Assembly (NCBI GenBank): GCA_031841125.1
Contig: CM063106.1
Coordinates: 39,304,001-39,368,000, forward strand
DNA: 64,000 nucleotides
Source of the DNA: Acanthococcus lagerstroemiae
Lineage: Eukaryota > Arthropoda > Insecta > Hemiptera > Eriococcidae
Reading direction: 5' to 3'
Part shown: positions 34,590 to 45,170 of the stretch, piece after piece
Position numbering within the stretch: the first letter of the stretch is position 1
Layout of the letters: every line of letters begins with the position of its first letter
Made by a program: the position numbers and the translations under genes
The notes under the pieces: model-generated
Databases searched by the model: none
What the model saw: the letters and a program-made list of their open reading frames with translations, nothing else
What the model was told of the DNA's origin: nothing

Positions 34590-35059
34590 ATTACATACCA
34601 TTACTTTATTTTTATTTTTATTTATTCTCATTCTATATTCTATACTCAAAATCTCCTCCATTCCATTTAAAATGTTTTCCAAATCAATACTCCTTTCAGC
34701 TAATAAGGCAATATCATCTGCAAACCTTTACTCGCTCTCCATGTACAGTGACACCTGCTTCAAATTTTTCTCCTATTTCTTTTATGGGCCACTCTATGTA
34801 CAGATTAAATCATACTGGTGATAAGGAGCATCCCTGCTTTACACCTTTTTCTATATTAGCCTCCCCCTTTTCTCCTTCTATTCTACATGTGGCTTTCCGT
34901 CCTCTATATAAGTTTAAAATAACTTATCTTTCTTTAAATTTTATTCCTATCTTTTTTTTAGAATATCAAACATTTTATCCCATTTAGCATTGTCAAAAAC
35001 GTTTTCAATATCAACGAATACCATATATGTATCCTGTCCCTTTTTGAGTTTCCCATAAT
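34590..35059 (-). pseudogene. LINE reverse transcriptase palm with FADD box
   Basis: Decayed, but RFADDIALLAERSIDLEN is readable at about 34675-34730, with both catalytic aspartates intact. Motif A lies in the mutated stretch near 34985-35045 (readable there: MVFVDIENVFDNAKWD-like). Confidence 0.8.
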
Positions 35060-35539
35060 TCATCTCAAAGCTAACACTGCTTCCCTAGTACCTCTACTTT
35101 TTCTAAATCTTAACTGATCATCTCCTAATTCCGCCTCCATTCTATTCTCACTTCTCCTGTAAATTATCCTAGTTAATATTTTTGACGCATAGAAGACTAA
35201 TTGTTCGATAATTTTCACATCTATCTGCTCCTGCTTTTTTTTTGGTATAGTTACAATAGCACTCTTTTTAAAGTCCTCAAGCATTTCCCCTTTATCTTAA
35301 ATATAACATACTAATTTGTACAATTTATGAAGTACATATGCTCCTAAATTTTGTAATAAATCAGCTGGTATCTCATTCACTCCTGGAGCCTTCCCTTTCT
35401 TTAAATCTCTCAATGCTTTGTCAAATTCACCTCTTAAAATTAAATCTCCCCTCTCATCTTCTTCCACATCTTCCTCCTTCTCCATTCTTATCTCTTTATC
35501 CCCATTATTACTATATAGTCCTTTACATACTCTACCCAC
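35060..35539 (-). pseudogene. LINE reverse transcriptase, N-terminal blocks
   Basis: LRDLKKGKAPGVNEIPADLL is the G.APG.D.IP block. After a frame break at about 35290, FKKSAIVTIPKK is the next RT block, then ASKILTRIIYRR and FRKSRGTREAVLALR. These cover RT blocks 0 to 2a. Confidence 0.9.
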
Positions 35540-36275
35540 CTTTTTACGTTTCCTTCAACTGTGTAAATAGGCTCTCCCTTCTTATTTGTTATATTACTTG
35601 CTTTCTTCCTTCTTTCTCCAAACTCCATATTTACTTTTCTATAGGCCAAGTCTATTTATCTTTTATTCATAAACTCTTCTATCTTATCACTTTTTCCTTC
35701 ATCCATTTCTCCTTTACCTTTTACACTCTCTCTTTATTTCATTCCTCAACTTTTGATAAGCTAATCTACCTTCCCTATCGTTTGCATTTTTATATTTTCT
35801 TCGTTCATCCATCTTTCTGAGGATTTCCTCCTTCATCCATGGTTTCTTTTCTTCTCAGATCTTACTATTACCTAAATTTTCTTCTGCTGACTTTAATATT
35901 CTCTCCTTTATTTTACCCCACTCTTCCTCCACATTGTTAATTTCCTTTGTTTTTTCTGCCTCTAATTCTAATACAATATCCTCTTGATATATCTCTCTAG
36001 TGTTGATATTTTCTTTTTCAGATTCCATCTTTTTACTTCTTCTTTTCTACCAAGTTTCTTCAATTTAAGACTGCATTTCATTACTACCAAGTATGATCAC
36101 TGTCAATATCGGCTCCCAGATAAGTTTTACAGTCTAATATCTGATTCCTAAAACGTTGTTTTGTAATAACAGAATAAATTAGATATCTACTTTCGTTACC
36201 CGGACTCTTCCGTATATACCTTCTTCCATAGTGATTTTTAAATTGAGTATTTCCTATAACTAGGTTTTACTTCGC
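35540..36275 (-). pseudogene. LINE endonuclease tail and linker, decayed
   Basis: Several frame breaks. The readable block PWMKEEILRKMDERRKYKN, then LAYQKLRNEIKREC (about 35720-35845), is the linker typical of RTE-like proteins. The SDH end of the endonuclease cannot be read clearly. Confidence 0.7.
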
Positions 36276-36438
36276 TTAAAATTGTATCAAACGCTCTCCT
36301 CTTTCATTTTTTATACCTAATCCAAAATCTCCAACTATATTACCTTCTTTTCCTTCACCAACTCTAGCATTCCAATCACCGCCCATAATAATAAGATTCT
36401 CTTCGCGCTTCGTAAGTCCTTCTAATTCTTCATATACC
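36276..36438 (-). pseudogene. LINE endonuclease, C-terminal part
   Basis: [20 protein letters not shown], followed by WNARVGEG, carries the GDWN catalytic motif. [18 protein letters not shown] follows. The Y of YEE joins EEVY across the MITE insertion. Confidence 0.9.
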
Positions 36439-36712
36439 CAATGGCGTACGCAGGATTCAGTCAAGGTGGGTGTCTAAGAGAAATTAAAGGGAATTTATGG
36501 GGAGGAAAAGGGGGGGTCCGCCCTCGGAAAATTTTGTTATGATAGTATGCTAGTATGGTACACTACAGCTAAAAAGTGACAAAATCGGAGTTCCCTCATT
36601 ATCTTGATGTACCTATTTTTTTCTTCTCTTTTTTTCTTTTTTTTTTTTTTTTTTTTTGGTCGAGGGAGGTGTCCAGACACCCAAAATATCCCCCGTGCGG
36701 CGTACGCCACTG
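36439..36712. mobile_element. hAT-like MITE (274 bp) with perfect 8-bp TSD
   Basis: Ends CAATGGCGTACGC and GCGTACGCCACTG form 13-bp inverted repeats with one mismatch. The 8-bp target duplication CATATACC lies at 36431-36438 and 36713-36720. Removing the element and one duplicate rejoins EEVYEELEG of the LINE endonuclease. A poly-T-rich stretch at 36617-36658 lies inside it. Confidence 0.93.
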
Positions 36713-36817
36713 CATATACCTCCTCAATTTCTTCATCCTCGGGAGTATTAGTAGGCATATACACTTGTATTATTGTTGTAAGTACTGGTTTGGTATTGAT
36801 TTATATCAAGATTAATA
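36713..36817 (-). pseudogene. LINE endonuclease, middle part
   Basis: Encodes INTKPVLTTIIQVYMPTNTP, then EDEEIEEVY, the VY.PT block of APE endonucleases. It is cut from its flanks by the 1,179-bp element on one side and the hAT-like MITE on the other. Confidence 0.9.
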
Positions 36818-37077
36818 TTTCAGGGTGTCGCCTGATTGCGTCCGAGCCAGCAAGGGGAGATAAATTATTGAAGAAAATGAATGGTTTCATTGCGGCCCGA
36901 TGTTGAGTTTGATTGCGTCCATGCCCATAGTTCCATTGCGTCCAAGCTCATAGTTTCATTGCGTCCCAGTCCACTTAGCATCATCCAGAGTGCACCACAA
37001 GAAGGCGGACCAAACTACAGTCAAGACTTTCAATAGGAAAGCTAATAGAATTTTTTGGCCAGAATGAAGCTTTCTAA

Positions 37078-37416
37078 CCCTTTCGCTTCCAATTTTTTTT
37101 TTCAATTAAAATTTTTTTTTTACTAGAAATTGTTGAATAGACTCCCCATAATGCGAATCTGGCGTTGAAGAATTTTTCTACTCTCCCTTGAGCCCCCAGA
37201 GGATCTGGGACAGCGTATGTCCCAATAGTAATGAGAGTAAAAAAATTATTTCTGAAACAACCACGCCATCTACCGAGACGTGAGTGAGCTAAGATATGCT
37301 TCTGTAGGTACTCTACCACTGGATACAACTAGCACTGTTTTCAACGCGTATATGTGACCCAGTAGAATTTTTCAAAAACCATTGAGACAAACGGCGTCCT
37401 GTTGGGAGCGAAAGGG
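37078..37416. mobile_element. piggyBac-like MITE (339 bp)
   Basis: Ends CCCTTTCGCTTCCAA and TTGGGAGCGAAAGGG. Flanks are CTAA (37074-37077) and TTAA (37417-37420), fitting the TTAA target of piggyBac with one mutation. It is nested inside the 1,179-bp element. Confidence 0.8.
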
Positions 37417-37439
37417 TTAAGACCACTCACACTCTAAGA

Positions 37440-37680
37440 GATGCATTCAGATTGCGTTTTCTACTTTTCGTAAAGACTGTCAGATCCCGCTAGAACTCAA
37501 ACAGATTCCTTCAGACTTGTTACGCCTTGTTAGACTCTGATGAGACTCATACTGACTCCTTGAAGTTTATCAGACCACATTTTGAGGCATGTGAGACTCT
37601 CTCGGATTCGTTCAGACTTTTCGACTCTATTTAGACTCGCTGGGGCTGGGCTATGACTCATCCAGACTCCATCTCCGATT
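37440..37680. repeat. AGACTC degenerate repeat tract
   Basis: Same motif as 8560-8950: TTAGACTCTGATGAGACTCA, TGAGACTCTC, TTAGACTCGC and similar. It lies within the 1,179-bp element, downstream of its piggyBac-like MITE. Confidence 0.6.
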
Positions 37681-38000
37681 AACAAAAAGAGGGTCACAAA
37701 GCCTCAGCAGACAAAAAAGCCAAAACTGGGATTTGAGGGAAAAGAGAGCTTCTTTTTCAACCAATTAGAGCGCAGGACCCAAACAGAAACGAGAACGATA
37801 TGCTAGATGAGGTAATTTTATGACGTTACACTTGGTCAAACACAATTTTATGATGGACGCAATCGAACTATTAGGGAAGCGGACTGTTTACATTTTGTAC
37901 GCAATCGAACCATTCAAAGCAAGGGGCAGAAAGGGGACGCAATAAGACTATGAAAAAGGTGTGAGGGCTACTTTTCGGATGCAATAGTGCTTCTCCGACC

Positions 38001-38338
38001 TTTCACTCTGTTGTTTATAATACGTAACTTTGTTACCTATTTGTTTATTCATTACAATTCCGACCCCTGCTTGCCCTTTTATTCCCTTTGTATTTACTAT
38101 TCTAAAGTCTCCTGACCAAGAATCATTCTCCTCTTTCCACCTTACTTCACTTATTCCAATCTCTCTCTAATCTTACAACTCCATTCAAGCTTCTTACATT
38201 CCAAGTTCCCATTTTAATGGCGCCGTTCTTTTTAAAATCTTCCGATGATGATGCTCCTCCAAGTAGCTCCCTCCCGGGCATCCGAATGGGGAGCTTTTTA
38301 CGTCCGGAAAAATTTTCTACCTGTTGGAACGCCATCAT
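38001..38338 (-). pseudogene. LINE endonuclease, N-terminal part
   Basis: KMGTWNVRSLNG holds the first catalytic Asn block. After a frameshift near 38150, SEVRWKEENDSWSGDF is the E block (S E.RW), and GIKGQAGVGIVMNK is the G.AGVG block. The frame then runs into the 1,179-bp insertion at RVK, and continues at 36817 with ILILI.INTKPV. Confidence 0.9.
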
Positions 38339-38344
38339 TAGTAA

Positions 38345-40550
38345 TTAATATTTGGAAGAGCTACATTTCCTTGAAAGAGAAACTGTTGTAGTTTTTCATT
38401 GCTTTCAACACGGTCTATCTGTCGGAGTTTGTCTTCTCCTAGGTGTTTTTTTTTACGCTTAAGCCTCCTCACCACGGCAAAGTATCACCCAAGAAAAAGA
38501 AGAAAAGAATTAATTAAACAAAATAAAGAGAAGCCATGAAAATCTGGTCTTTCGGTCGGAACTTGCTCTCTATCGCTTTGATATCTATGACGTTATTGTT
38601 GAACTTCTTAAGGTTATAAGTCTCCGTTCCACAACCATACTCGTATATGTCACTATTTCGAAATTTCGGACAAATTAATGCCAGGGCTATGAAAACCTAT
38701 AAATTGGCAGCCACATTGTATTTCTTTCCATTTTCGTTTCCCTGCACTCCTGTGAAACAAGAATTACAGATTGATAAACATAGCGAGTTCGAAACCCCCA
38801 TGGACGGTACCTAGCCTACCTCAATTACGTCATGCGTACAAATGAAAGGCCTGAAAATTCGTTTCAAAAATCATCTTGAAGACAAGTGAAACACCAAAAA
38901 CGTACAAATTTATATGTGCTGTAGGTATGCAAGGGTGCCGGTATAGAGACGGAAAAAATTTTCATTGGTAGGTCGGAACTTGTATAAGAATACCGGTCAC
39001 TGGGAAATTTTCGTCCTCTCTGTTCGCCTGAGTCATTGAACATGATGTGTTGTGTAAGGCCTGCATCAGTGTATGGTCATATCATGGGTTATTTTCATCC
39101 CCTGTCCCCTTCCCCAATGATGTTTCTAGGGCAGCTGCAAAAAAATTGTAATGAGAATTGGATAAAGAGAAAATTTTGTTTGAAACATTTATGATAGCGA
39201 TCGGAAGATTTCTGATTCAAAAACCAAATTTTGAAGGTGTTTCTTCCCTACAGCTCCAGAAGCCCAGACTGGAAATTGGAGTAGCATGGACTTTTTCCCC
39301 TTCATCGGAGCAGTGACCGTAACATTTATGCTATGTTTTGTCCGAATTCATTTCTTTATTGGCTGAACTTAGAAGAGAAGTGAAAAGAATAAGAATTTTA
39401 ATACGCGAGGACTTTAAAAATCATCGCGTGAGATTTTTTAAAACATTGCGATGTTGCCAGATTGTTCGTCCACATCCCTTGTAATTTTCCTCCGTAATTT
39501 TTCAATGTCCGAAACATACCGGGAAAATTTTCGTACTCACACGGAGCAGTAAGGTTGGTCAAGGTGCCGTGAATGCGGCGCCATTATGAAGCTAACGTGT
39601 AAATGGTATAAATGCAAATGTTCAAGCTTCAAAAACTGAGTAATGCCGTTGTCATGAAGTTTCAAGTTTTCGTCCTGTATACTAATTTTTTGCGCTTGAT
39701 TTCGACTATTTGAAATGAGCAACAGTCGGTTTCACTGAATTTATGAGTCCCATGATAGAAATCAACGCTGCGAAGAGAATAAAATTTATCACAATCTTCC
39801 CTATTGTCTCAGAATGGGAAATTGCTTGCAGTAGCATTTACCGTAAAAATATCGAGTTCACAAACAAACCAGGTTTATTCGTTCTTAAAGAAGTGTATGG
39901 AATTTATTACAAACAATCTGCGTGTGCTGTGTACCAAAATCCTCGCTTGTTTAGAAACTTTACGTCTTACCTATTACCAGATGTATTTCGCTCTTATTAG
40001 GATTTAACCTGCGGAAAAACTGAAAATTATTTGGGAAAAAGTTTCAGTTGTTTTGCTTTTTGTGCGAATTCCTCCTCTGTTTTTGTATCTATGGTTTAGT
40101 ACGGCCACAATTCGAATACACTTTAGTTTCCTCTTTGAACTTTCAGGTACTTATACTCTTCTGATGAACATAGAAGATAAATGAAGAACTGTGTACAGCA
40201 AAAAAATTCAAAATACATCAATATTATCATGGAATAAATATCACAGACATCTATCTCTGGTGTCATCATGGAAGCAAACGTAGAATCCAATGAAAATTAA
40301 AGTCCCAGTTTTGTCATCAAAAATTCTATAGGGCCCAAAAAGTCGACTTATCTAAAATGAATCGGGGCTAGAAAACTTGTGTATGGGCCAGTGAGCACAC
40401 TTATGCACTGACGAATACAGACTTGAGGAAACGAAATTCGAGTGTATATTTGTTCTGTAGCTCATTGCCGGAGTTGGGTTTTTTCGTTTGAAAAGACAGC
40501 TGAGGTCAAAAGTAGGCATACGTCATTTTAGTTATAAAACATAGCTGGCA
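38345..40550. other. No gene recognised
   Basis: Unassigned sequence. Frames near 39743-40007 have no motif. Confidence 0.4.
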
Positions 40551-40554
40551 AAGA

Positions 40555-40705
40555 ATTCTCTACGTAGGAAGAAAAAGGAGAGTGAGTCATGAGAATAAGA
40601 GGAAGAAGGTGGTTTAGAAAAAAAAAGAAAAAAAAGAAGGAAACACGGGTATGCAGGAGACAAAAGACGTTTTGTTAGACGCTCACATCGTGCTTCGCAG
40701 AAAGT
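40555..40705. repeat. Dispersed repeat, inverted relative to 26.1 kb
   Basis: Reverse complement of GAGTGAGTCATGAGAATAAG and ACAAAAGACGTTTTGT matches the 26096-26216 segment. Includes an A/G-rich tract at about 40615-40640. Confidence 0.5.
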
Positions 40706-40709
40706 GACC

Positions 40710-42505
40710 AGACAGGACGATTAGACGATGTATACAAATATGTAAATTCGAGAAGAGAGGATCGCCACATGAACTTTCTTCAATGTCCATCTTTCATAAC
40801 ATGTAGGTACACCCTTCATTTATACATTATTTCAAAATGAATTTCTAGAATTCTAGAAACCAGCTCCGTTCCCGTCCCCTCCCCAATATAACTCTATCAG
40901 AACTTCTGCCTAACTAAATATCATATCAATTATTATGCGCCTTGTTTGGTTAGTTGTTGACTTCTGAGTCTACGGGTACTCTGAAATCAATAACGGAGCT
41001 TCCAACTCTCAAAAGTATATTATTCATACTTAGTACATATTATATAGGGCAGCATGACTGAAATTATGAGGTTCACCAGTTCAAAGGGAGGGAGAACTAA
41101 GGAGTCTTCTTCGACGAAAAAAAATAAAGATCCATTGCTAACAATCGTTTTATTAATTCGGCTGACTCCTCTCAAAAAAAAAAAAAAAAAAAAACATCTA
41201 TAACCCAAATCTAGAAGAAACAAGTAGAATGTTCTGGCAGTTGTTGCTTTGTTGCTTTGCCCTACCTCTACGATAGCAACGGTGATTATTTTGATATAAG
41301 TAAACTGAGTAAAGTGAAAACTGAGAAGCCTCGACGATGCAAAACAACAAGCCCCTTTGCTAGCAATTATTTCCTTGATTCGGCAAATTCCACTTCAAAA
41401 GAAAATTATGCAACTGAAACTTGAATCTCAAAGAAACAAGTAAAATTCCCTGTTAGTTGTCTACCTCTCTGCTACAGCAATTTTCTAGCATAGTGATTAT
41501 TTCATATTCTCTTCAACCCGTGTAATTAGCTATTTATTTCTTTCTATAAACCTAATTTGGTCTTTACCTACCCTGCTGCTCATAAATGCGTTCTTTCCTC
41601 CATTTCAGTTTCCTTCATTATCATCGTTATCTGCCGTTCGTTTTATTCGCAACTCAGTTGCTGCACTAGAATACAAAACTACAGGAATTCACTTTGTGCT
41701 ATTTCTTTTTCAAATTTCTGTCACATCGCGTCGTCGGTCGAAGTTATAGCCAAGCCACGCCTTCAAGTTTTAGGAATAAGTTTTTACAGTAAGTATAAAG
41801 TTTAAGAAACTGTATTAACGAAAGACTAAGACATTTGCAGTTATGAAGCTCTCACTTTCAGAGGCAATTACGTATCGGGAATACAGAAAACGACCGACGG
41901 CCTAGTCGTTTCGAAATATTTCTCGCGGGTGTCGTAAAATCGAAGAAGACTCGAAGTCATAAAGCAGCGCGTTACCTATATATACACCGGAGCAGATGTT
42001 CCATGAAATGAACAGTTGAATTACTTATCGACGAACTGATAATAACGTCTAGACTCTAGAGGTTCTAGACTGCATGGGCTGAAGATATCGACGTTGACAG
42101 TAAATTTCGTGTATCGGAACTCTTTCTAAATGCAATGAATCATAGTCTAATCAAGTTGGCATCAAATCGAGCTTAAAGAAGAAAAAGTTTCAATCGAAGG
42201 TTCTTTGCTGATATTGTGCGAACTGGCTCACTGGACGATACATATAAAATCCGTTCCTTAGACCCAAGTGCGTTTTCCACCATATTTGAAATTTACTGAA
42301 AACTTGTAACAGTTAAACTGTTGCCTTATCTGTATTTCTGTACTTCGAATACCAAAATACCCAAAAAGAGTAAATGTGGCATAGTCTGGCAGTTGCAGCA
42401 AGTGTTATCATTACTCATATTTCATTTCCATGAAAATGTGACAGTAATGATTGATGTACCTAATTAAAAATTATACACCATCTTAAAGTTGAATCAACTA
42501 GAGCA
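40710..42505. other. No gene recognised; poly-A run at 41174-41194
   Basis: Unassigned sequence apart from a 21-A run, which might be the tail of an unrecognised retroposon. Confidence 0.4.
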
Positions 42506-42509
42506 GAAA

Positions 42510-42659
42510 CGGTAGAATTACAGTTTAGGATCACCTCACCAACCGGAATTTTCTTTATACATATTCTGAATCTGCTTTCGAAGTACAAACAGAAGTAGGA
42601 ACAGAATATACACAGGAAATTCCGATCGCTGAGGTAACCCTAAACTGCAATCTTACCGC
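42510..42659. mobile_element. 150-bp foldback, ~60-bp arms
   Basis: CGGTAGAATTACAGTTTAGG, continuing ATCACCTC at 42510, pairs imperfectly with GAGGTAACCCTAAACTGCAA, continuing TCTTACCG at the right end. GGAATTTT and AAATTCC pair further in. The central loop is about 30 bases. No flanking duplication is evident. Confidence 0.7.
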
Positions 42660-42733
42660 ACAAACTTCGGCACGAACTCACGAGCATTTTTCTGGAACAC
42701 ATACTTATTGTACTTGAAAAATAACTGAATTAG

Positions 42734-42994
42734 CCTGATATCATGCAGAACCGTAGCTAACGACCAGGCAGACCTGCGACGACTTCACTTATATCCGGTC
42801 TAGCGAAAAAATGATTGCTTTTTTTGACCAGCGGAAATGTTGTTGTTTTTTTTCTTTTTGACCGTATCAATTTTTAATATCTAATTTGTCAATTCATGAT
42901 GACGAACTGACGACATTTGTGTGGTACCTACCGTAGATGATACTATACGTTTGACTGTCACAAACAACCGGCTGGCTACGGGCCTCATATCAGG
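42734..42994. mobile_element. Inverted-repeat element (261 bp)
   Basis: Ends CCTGATATCATG followed by CCGTAGCTA, and TGGCTACGGGCCTCATATCAGG, give terminal inverted repeats of about 22-25 bp with small gaps. No coding potential. Superfamily not clear. Confidence 0.6.
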
Positions 42995-42999
42995 TACCT

Positions 43000-43800
43000 A
43001 TAATCTCAGGAAACGCCCTGGGTTGGTGCAGGTAACTTGCAAGCAAACCAAGGTGATAGTAAAAATACGATTGTCAACATGATATCAAGTTACTATAATG
43101 TCTTAAATTCATGAAATTAAGGTTTAGGGCTGTATTTGTAATAACACCACAGGTAGAGATTCAGTATAACGCGTCTAATGTCAACACAGTACTAAATAGG
43201 AGAACAAACCTCCAAACGAGGGTTCGCAGACTCAACTTCACATTCAGACTTGAAAAATAGTAAAGGTAATCTGACCTGAATTTCTCCTGTTGGATCCATA
43301 TAAAGTTCGAACACGAATAACCAAATGATCGAGCACAAGAATACACGATACCACCACATAGGTACAATAAGACGCAATAAAACAATCGGATCATTTAGCG
43401 ATAATCAGTAACACGCAAACAATTCACGGTAACATTACTGGCAATATAATACTCAAGAATTCAGATACAATTAATCTTACTTTTGACGGAAATGAATAAT
43501 TCAAACATCAAACAAAATAACACGCAGTAACATGAAACGCATTTGTCATCGAACCTGTCGAATCTTTCAACTTCGCGAACAAAACGAAAAACTAACAGAT
43601 AGCAACCCTATCACTGCAAAATAATCTTCAGATTCTCCCACCCTAACCGGGTTCGGTTCACTTTTCACTGACACGAGACCACCGAACTCATACGCACACT
43701 GGAACGTTAGGCCACATAGGTGAAGCTGGTATAGAAAGAGATGCAGATAGTGCTTCAGAGTACCTCTCTTTGTTCTTATCATTGAGTATAGTACCGCTGA
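43000..43800. other. No gene recognised
   Basis: Unassigned sequence. The minus-strand frames at 43161-43394 have no motif. Confidence 0.4.
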
Positions 43801-43803
43801 TAC

Positions 43804-44061
43804 GGACGCTGTTAAGCGTAAGGGAACCAACCGACATTTGTAAACAAAATAAGTTATTATGGAATCTTTGAAAAGAGCGTAAAAAGTAGAATTTTTCAAA
43901 ATTGGGCCCCCAATTCAAAAATATGTACTCACGTTGTAAAAAACTTATCAGTAAACGCTATGTCATAAAATATGTAGTTTCTACATAGCTCTTGAACTTC
44001 AAATCACTTGTTCTTAAAAAACAGATTTTGCTGGTTGGTTCTTTTACGCTTAACAGCGTTC
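43804..44061 (-). mobile_element. GGACGC MITE, copy A (258 bp)
   Basis: Ends GGACGCTGTTAAGCG and CGCTTAACAGCGTTC form inverted repeats of ~25 bp. The interior is the reverse complement of copies B and D. Flanks ATAC and ATAT are nearly identical. Confidence 0.85.
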
Positions 44062-44164
44062 ATATGACATATAGCGTTTTTACTGATAAACTCTTTTCAA
44101 CGATACTAATACTCAACTCATTTTGTCAACAAATGTCGTGTAAGTCCGTTTTGTTAAATAGCGT
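44062..44164 (+). mobile_element. GGACGC MITE, deleted copy C
   Basis: Starts with ATATGACATATAGCG and ends TTTTGTTAAATAGCGTCC. It corresponds to the right-hand part of copies B and D with an internal deletion, and directly abuts copy A. The left terminal repeat is missing. Confidence 0.7.
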
Positions 44165-44217
44165 CCATTTACCTATTTCAGTGTTCAGAATGTGGAATTT
44201 TTGCGTGGCTTATAACT

Positions 44218-44472
44218 GGACGCTATTAAGCATAATAAAACCAACCAACAAAAGCTGTTTTTTGAATACGTGATTTGAAGTTCAAGAGCCATGTAGAAAC
44301 TATATGACATAGCGTTTACTGATAAGCTTTTTTCAACGTAAGTGCACATTTTTGAATCGGAGGCCCAATTTTGAAAAATGCTACTTTTTACACTCTTTCC
44401 AACAATATCCTATTGGTAACTCATTTTGTCAACAAATGTCGGTTTTGGTTCTGTTACGCTTAACATCGTTCC
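44218..44472 (+). mobile_element. GGACGC MITE, copy B (255 bp) with AACT TSD
   Basis: Ends GGACGCTATTAAGC and GCTTAACATCGTTCC. AACT flanks both sides (44214-44217 and 44473-44476). The interior matches copy D at 62619 over its whole length (AACTATATGACATAGCG, CCCAATTTTGAAAAAT, TTTTGTCAACAAATGTCGG). Confidence 0.88.
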
Positions 44473-44541
44473 AACTATTCTCATCCAAGCAGTCTTAATC
44501 GATCCAGACCTCATGTTTCATAATTACGTAAATGTTTCATA

Positions 44542-44822
44542 GTTCTCAGTGAATTTGGAAAGATAGAGGATATACCATCGATTGAATTTCGATGCTTCAG
44601 GTTTTCTGATCTGGAAAAGGACAAAATTCGGTAAGTATCAGAAATGGGTTCATGCTTTAAAACGCAAAAACTTTAAACCAACAATAAAGAAGTTGTTTAT
44701 AGTGTATAGGTAATTACATTTTAAAGCTGATGATTACTATCGCCGCCGATTGTACATGGTCCATTTTAAGATTGAGAAATACTGTCGTGTACCATCTTTA
44801 TTTGACTTCCCCGAATCATTCA
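44542..44822 (+). pseudogene. Possible THAP-domain remnant
   Basis: RKCFIVLSEFGKIEDIP, then IEFRCFRFSDLEKDKIR, ends at a consensus donor (CGG|GTAAGT region near 44630). Further on, MVHFKIEKYCRVPSLF at about 44756-44803 resembles the C..HF...VP.LF end of THAP zinc-finger DNA-binding domains. The zinc ligands are incomplete. Its place just upstream of the transposase coiled coil supports the idea, but the resemblance is weak. Confidence 0.3.
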
Positions 44823-45024
44823 CCTACACAGCCTAAAGAGAGATCGCAAGGAAAGAAGAATTCTCATAAGGAATACCTACTCCCAAGATTCCGCAAGTGA
44901 GTTCATCCGTATTTTCTGCTTATGATTTTTAAAAAGAGTATACCATTAACTCAAATTTTCATATTTGCTGAACATCATTATAGTGACACACACGATGGAT
45001 GTTACCGATGATGTTCGAATAGTA

Positions 45025-45170
45025 CACTTAGTTCCAATCGAGGAAGCATCGCAATACAAAAGGATATCAGTGTGCAAACATTAACAGTTATAGAATTGGT
45101 GAAAACAATCTCTGAATTAGGTCGAGATAGGAAGAATCTAAAAGAGCAGTTACAAAGAAGAAATAATCGT
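45025..45170 (+). pseudogene. P-transposase coiled-coil exon
   Basis: Reads QKDISVQTLTVIELVKTISE, then LGRDRKNLKEQLQRRNNR, a heptad-rich leucine coiled coil. Such a helix follows the THAP domain and mediates dimerisation in P-type transposases (family knowledge). It ends at CGT|GTAAGT (45171), a strong splice donor, in phase 0. Confidence 0.65.

Larger units (their letters stand above)
36822..38000. mobile_element. 1,179-bp DNA element with ATTGCGTCC subterminal repeats
   Basis: Both subterminal regions carry inverted copies of ATTGCGTCC: forward near 36834, 36911, 36933 and 36957, reversed (GGACGCAAT and variants) near 37857, 37897, 37937 and 37978. The ends AGGGTGTCGCCTGATTGCG and GCAATAGTGCTTCTCCGACC are imperfect inverted repeats. 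TTTC flanks both sides (36818-36821, 38001-38004). Taking out the element and one TTTC restores the LINE frame as RVKILILI.INTKPV, which supports these boundaries and a 4-bp target duplication. It encodes no transposase. The interior holds a piggyBac-like MITE and an AGACTC tract. Superfamily unknown. Confidence 0.85.
33970..38340 (-). mobile_element. RTE-like LINE, nearly full length, with nested insertions
   Basis: On the minus strand it starts at the endonuclease N-terminus (KMGTWNVRSLNG, about 38210) and ends with a C-terminal block (34049-34579). A final ATCATCATCAG run near 33973-33982 is like the short tandem tails of RTE elements. Removing the 274-bp and 1,179-bp insertions leaves about 2.9 kb, close to a full RTE element. 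TAATTAA-like sequence at both ends (33955, 38342) may be the target duplication. Several frame breaks make it inactive. Confidence 0.9.

Noticed and set aside
35338..35820. 160-codon plus-strand frame, Leu/Ser/Tyr-rich
   Set aside because: Antisense to the RTE-like LINE linker and RT.
43567..44273. Frames reading LLVGSFTLNSVH on both strands
   Set aside because: These are translations of the GGACGC MITE copies; similar frames recur at 62503-62688 for the same reason.
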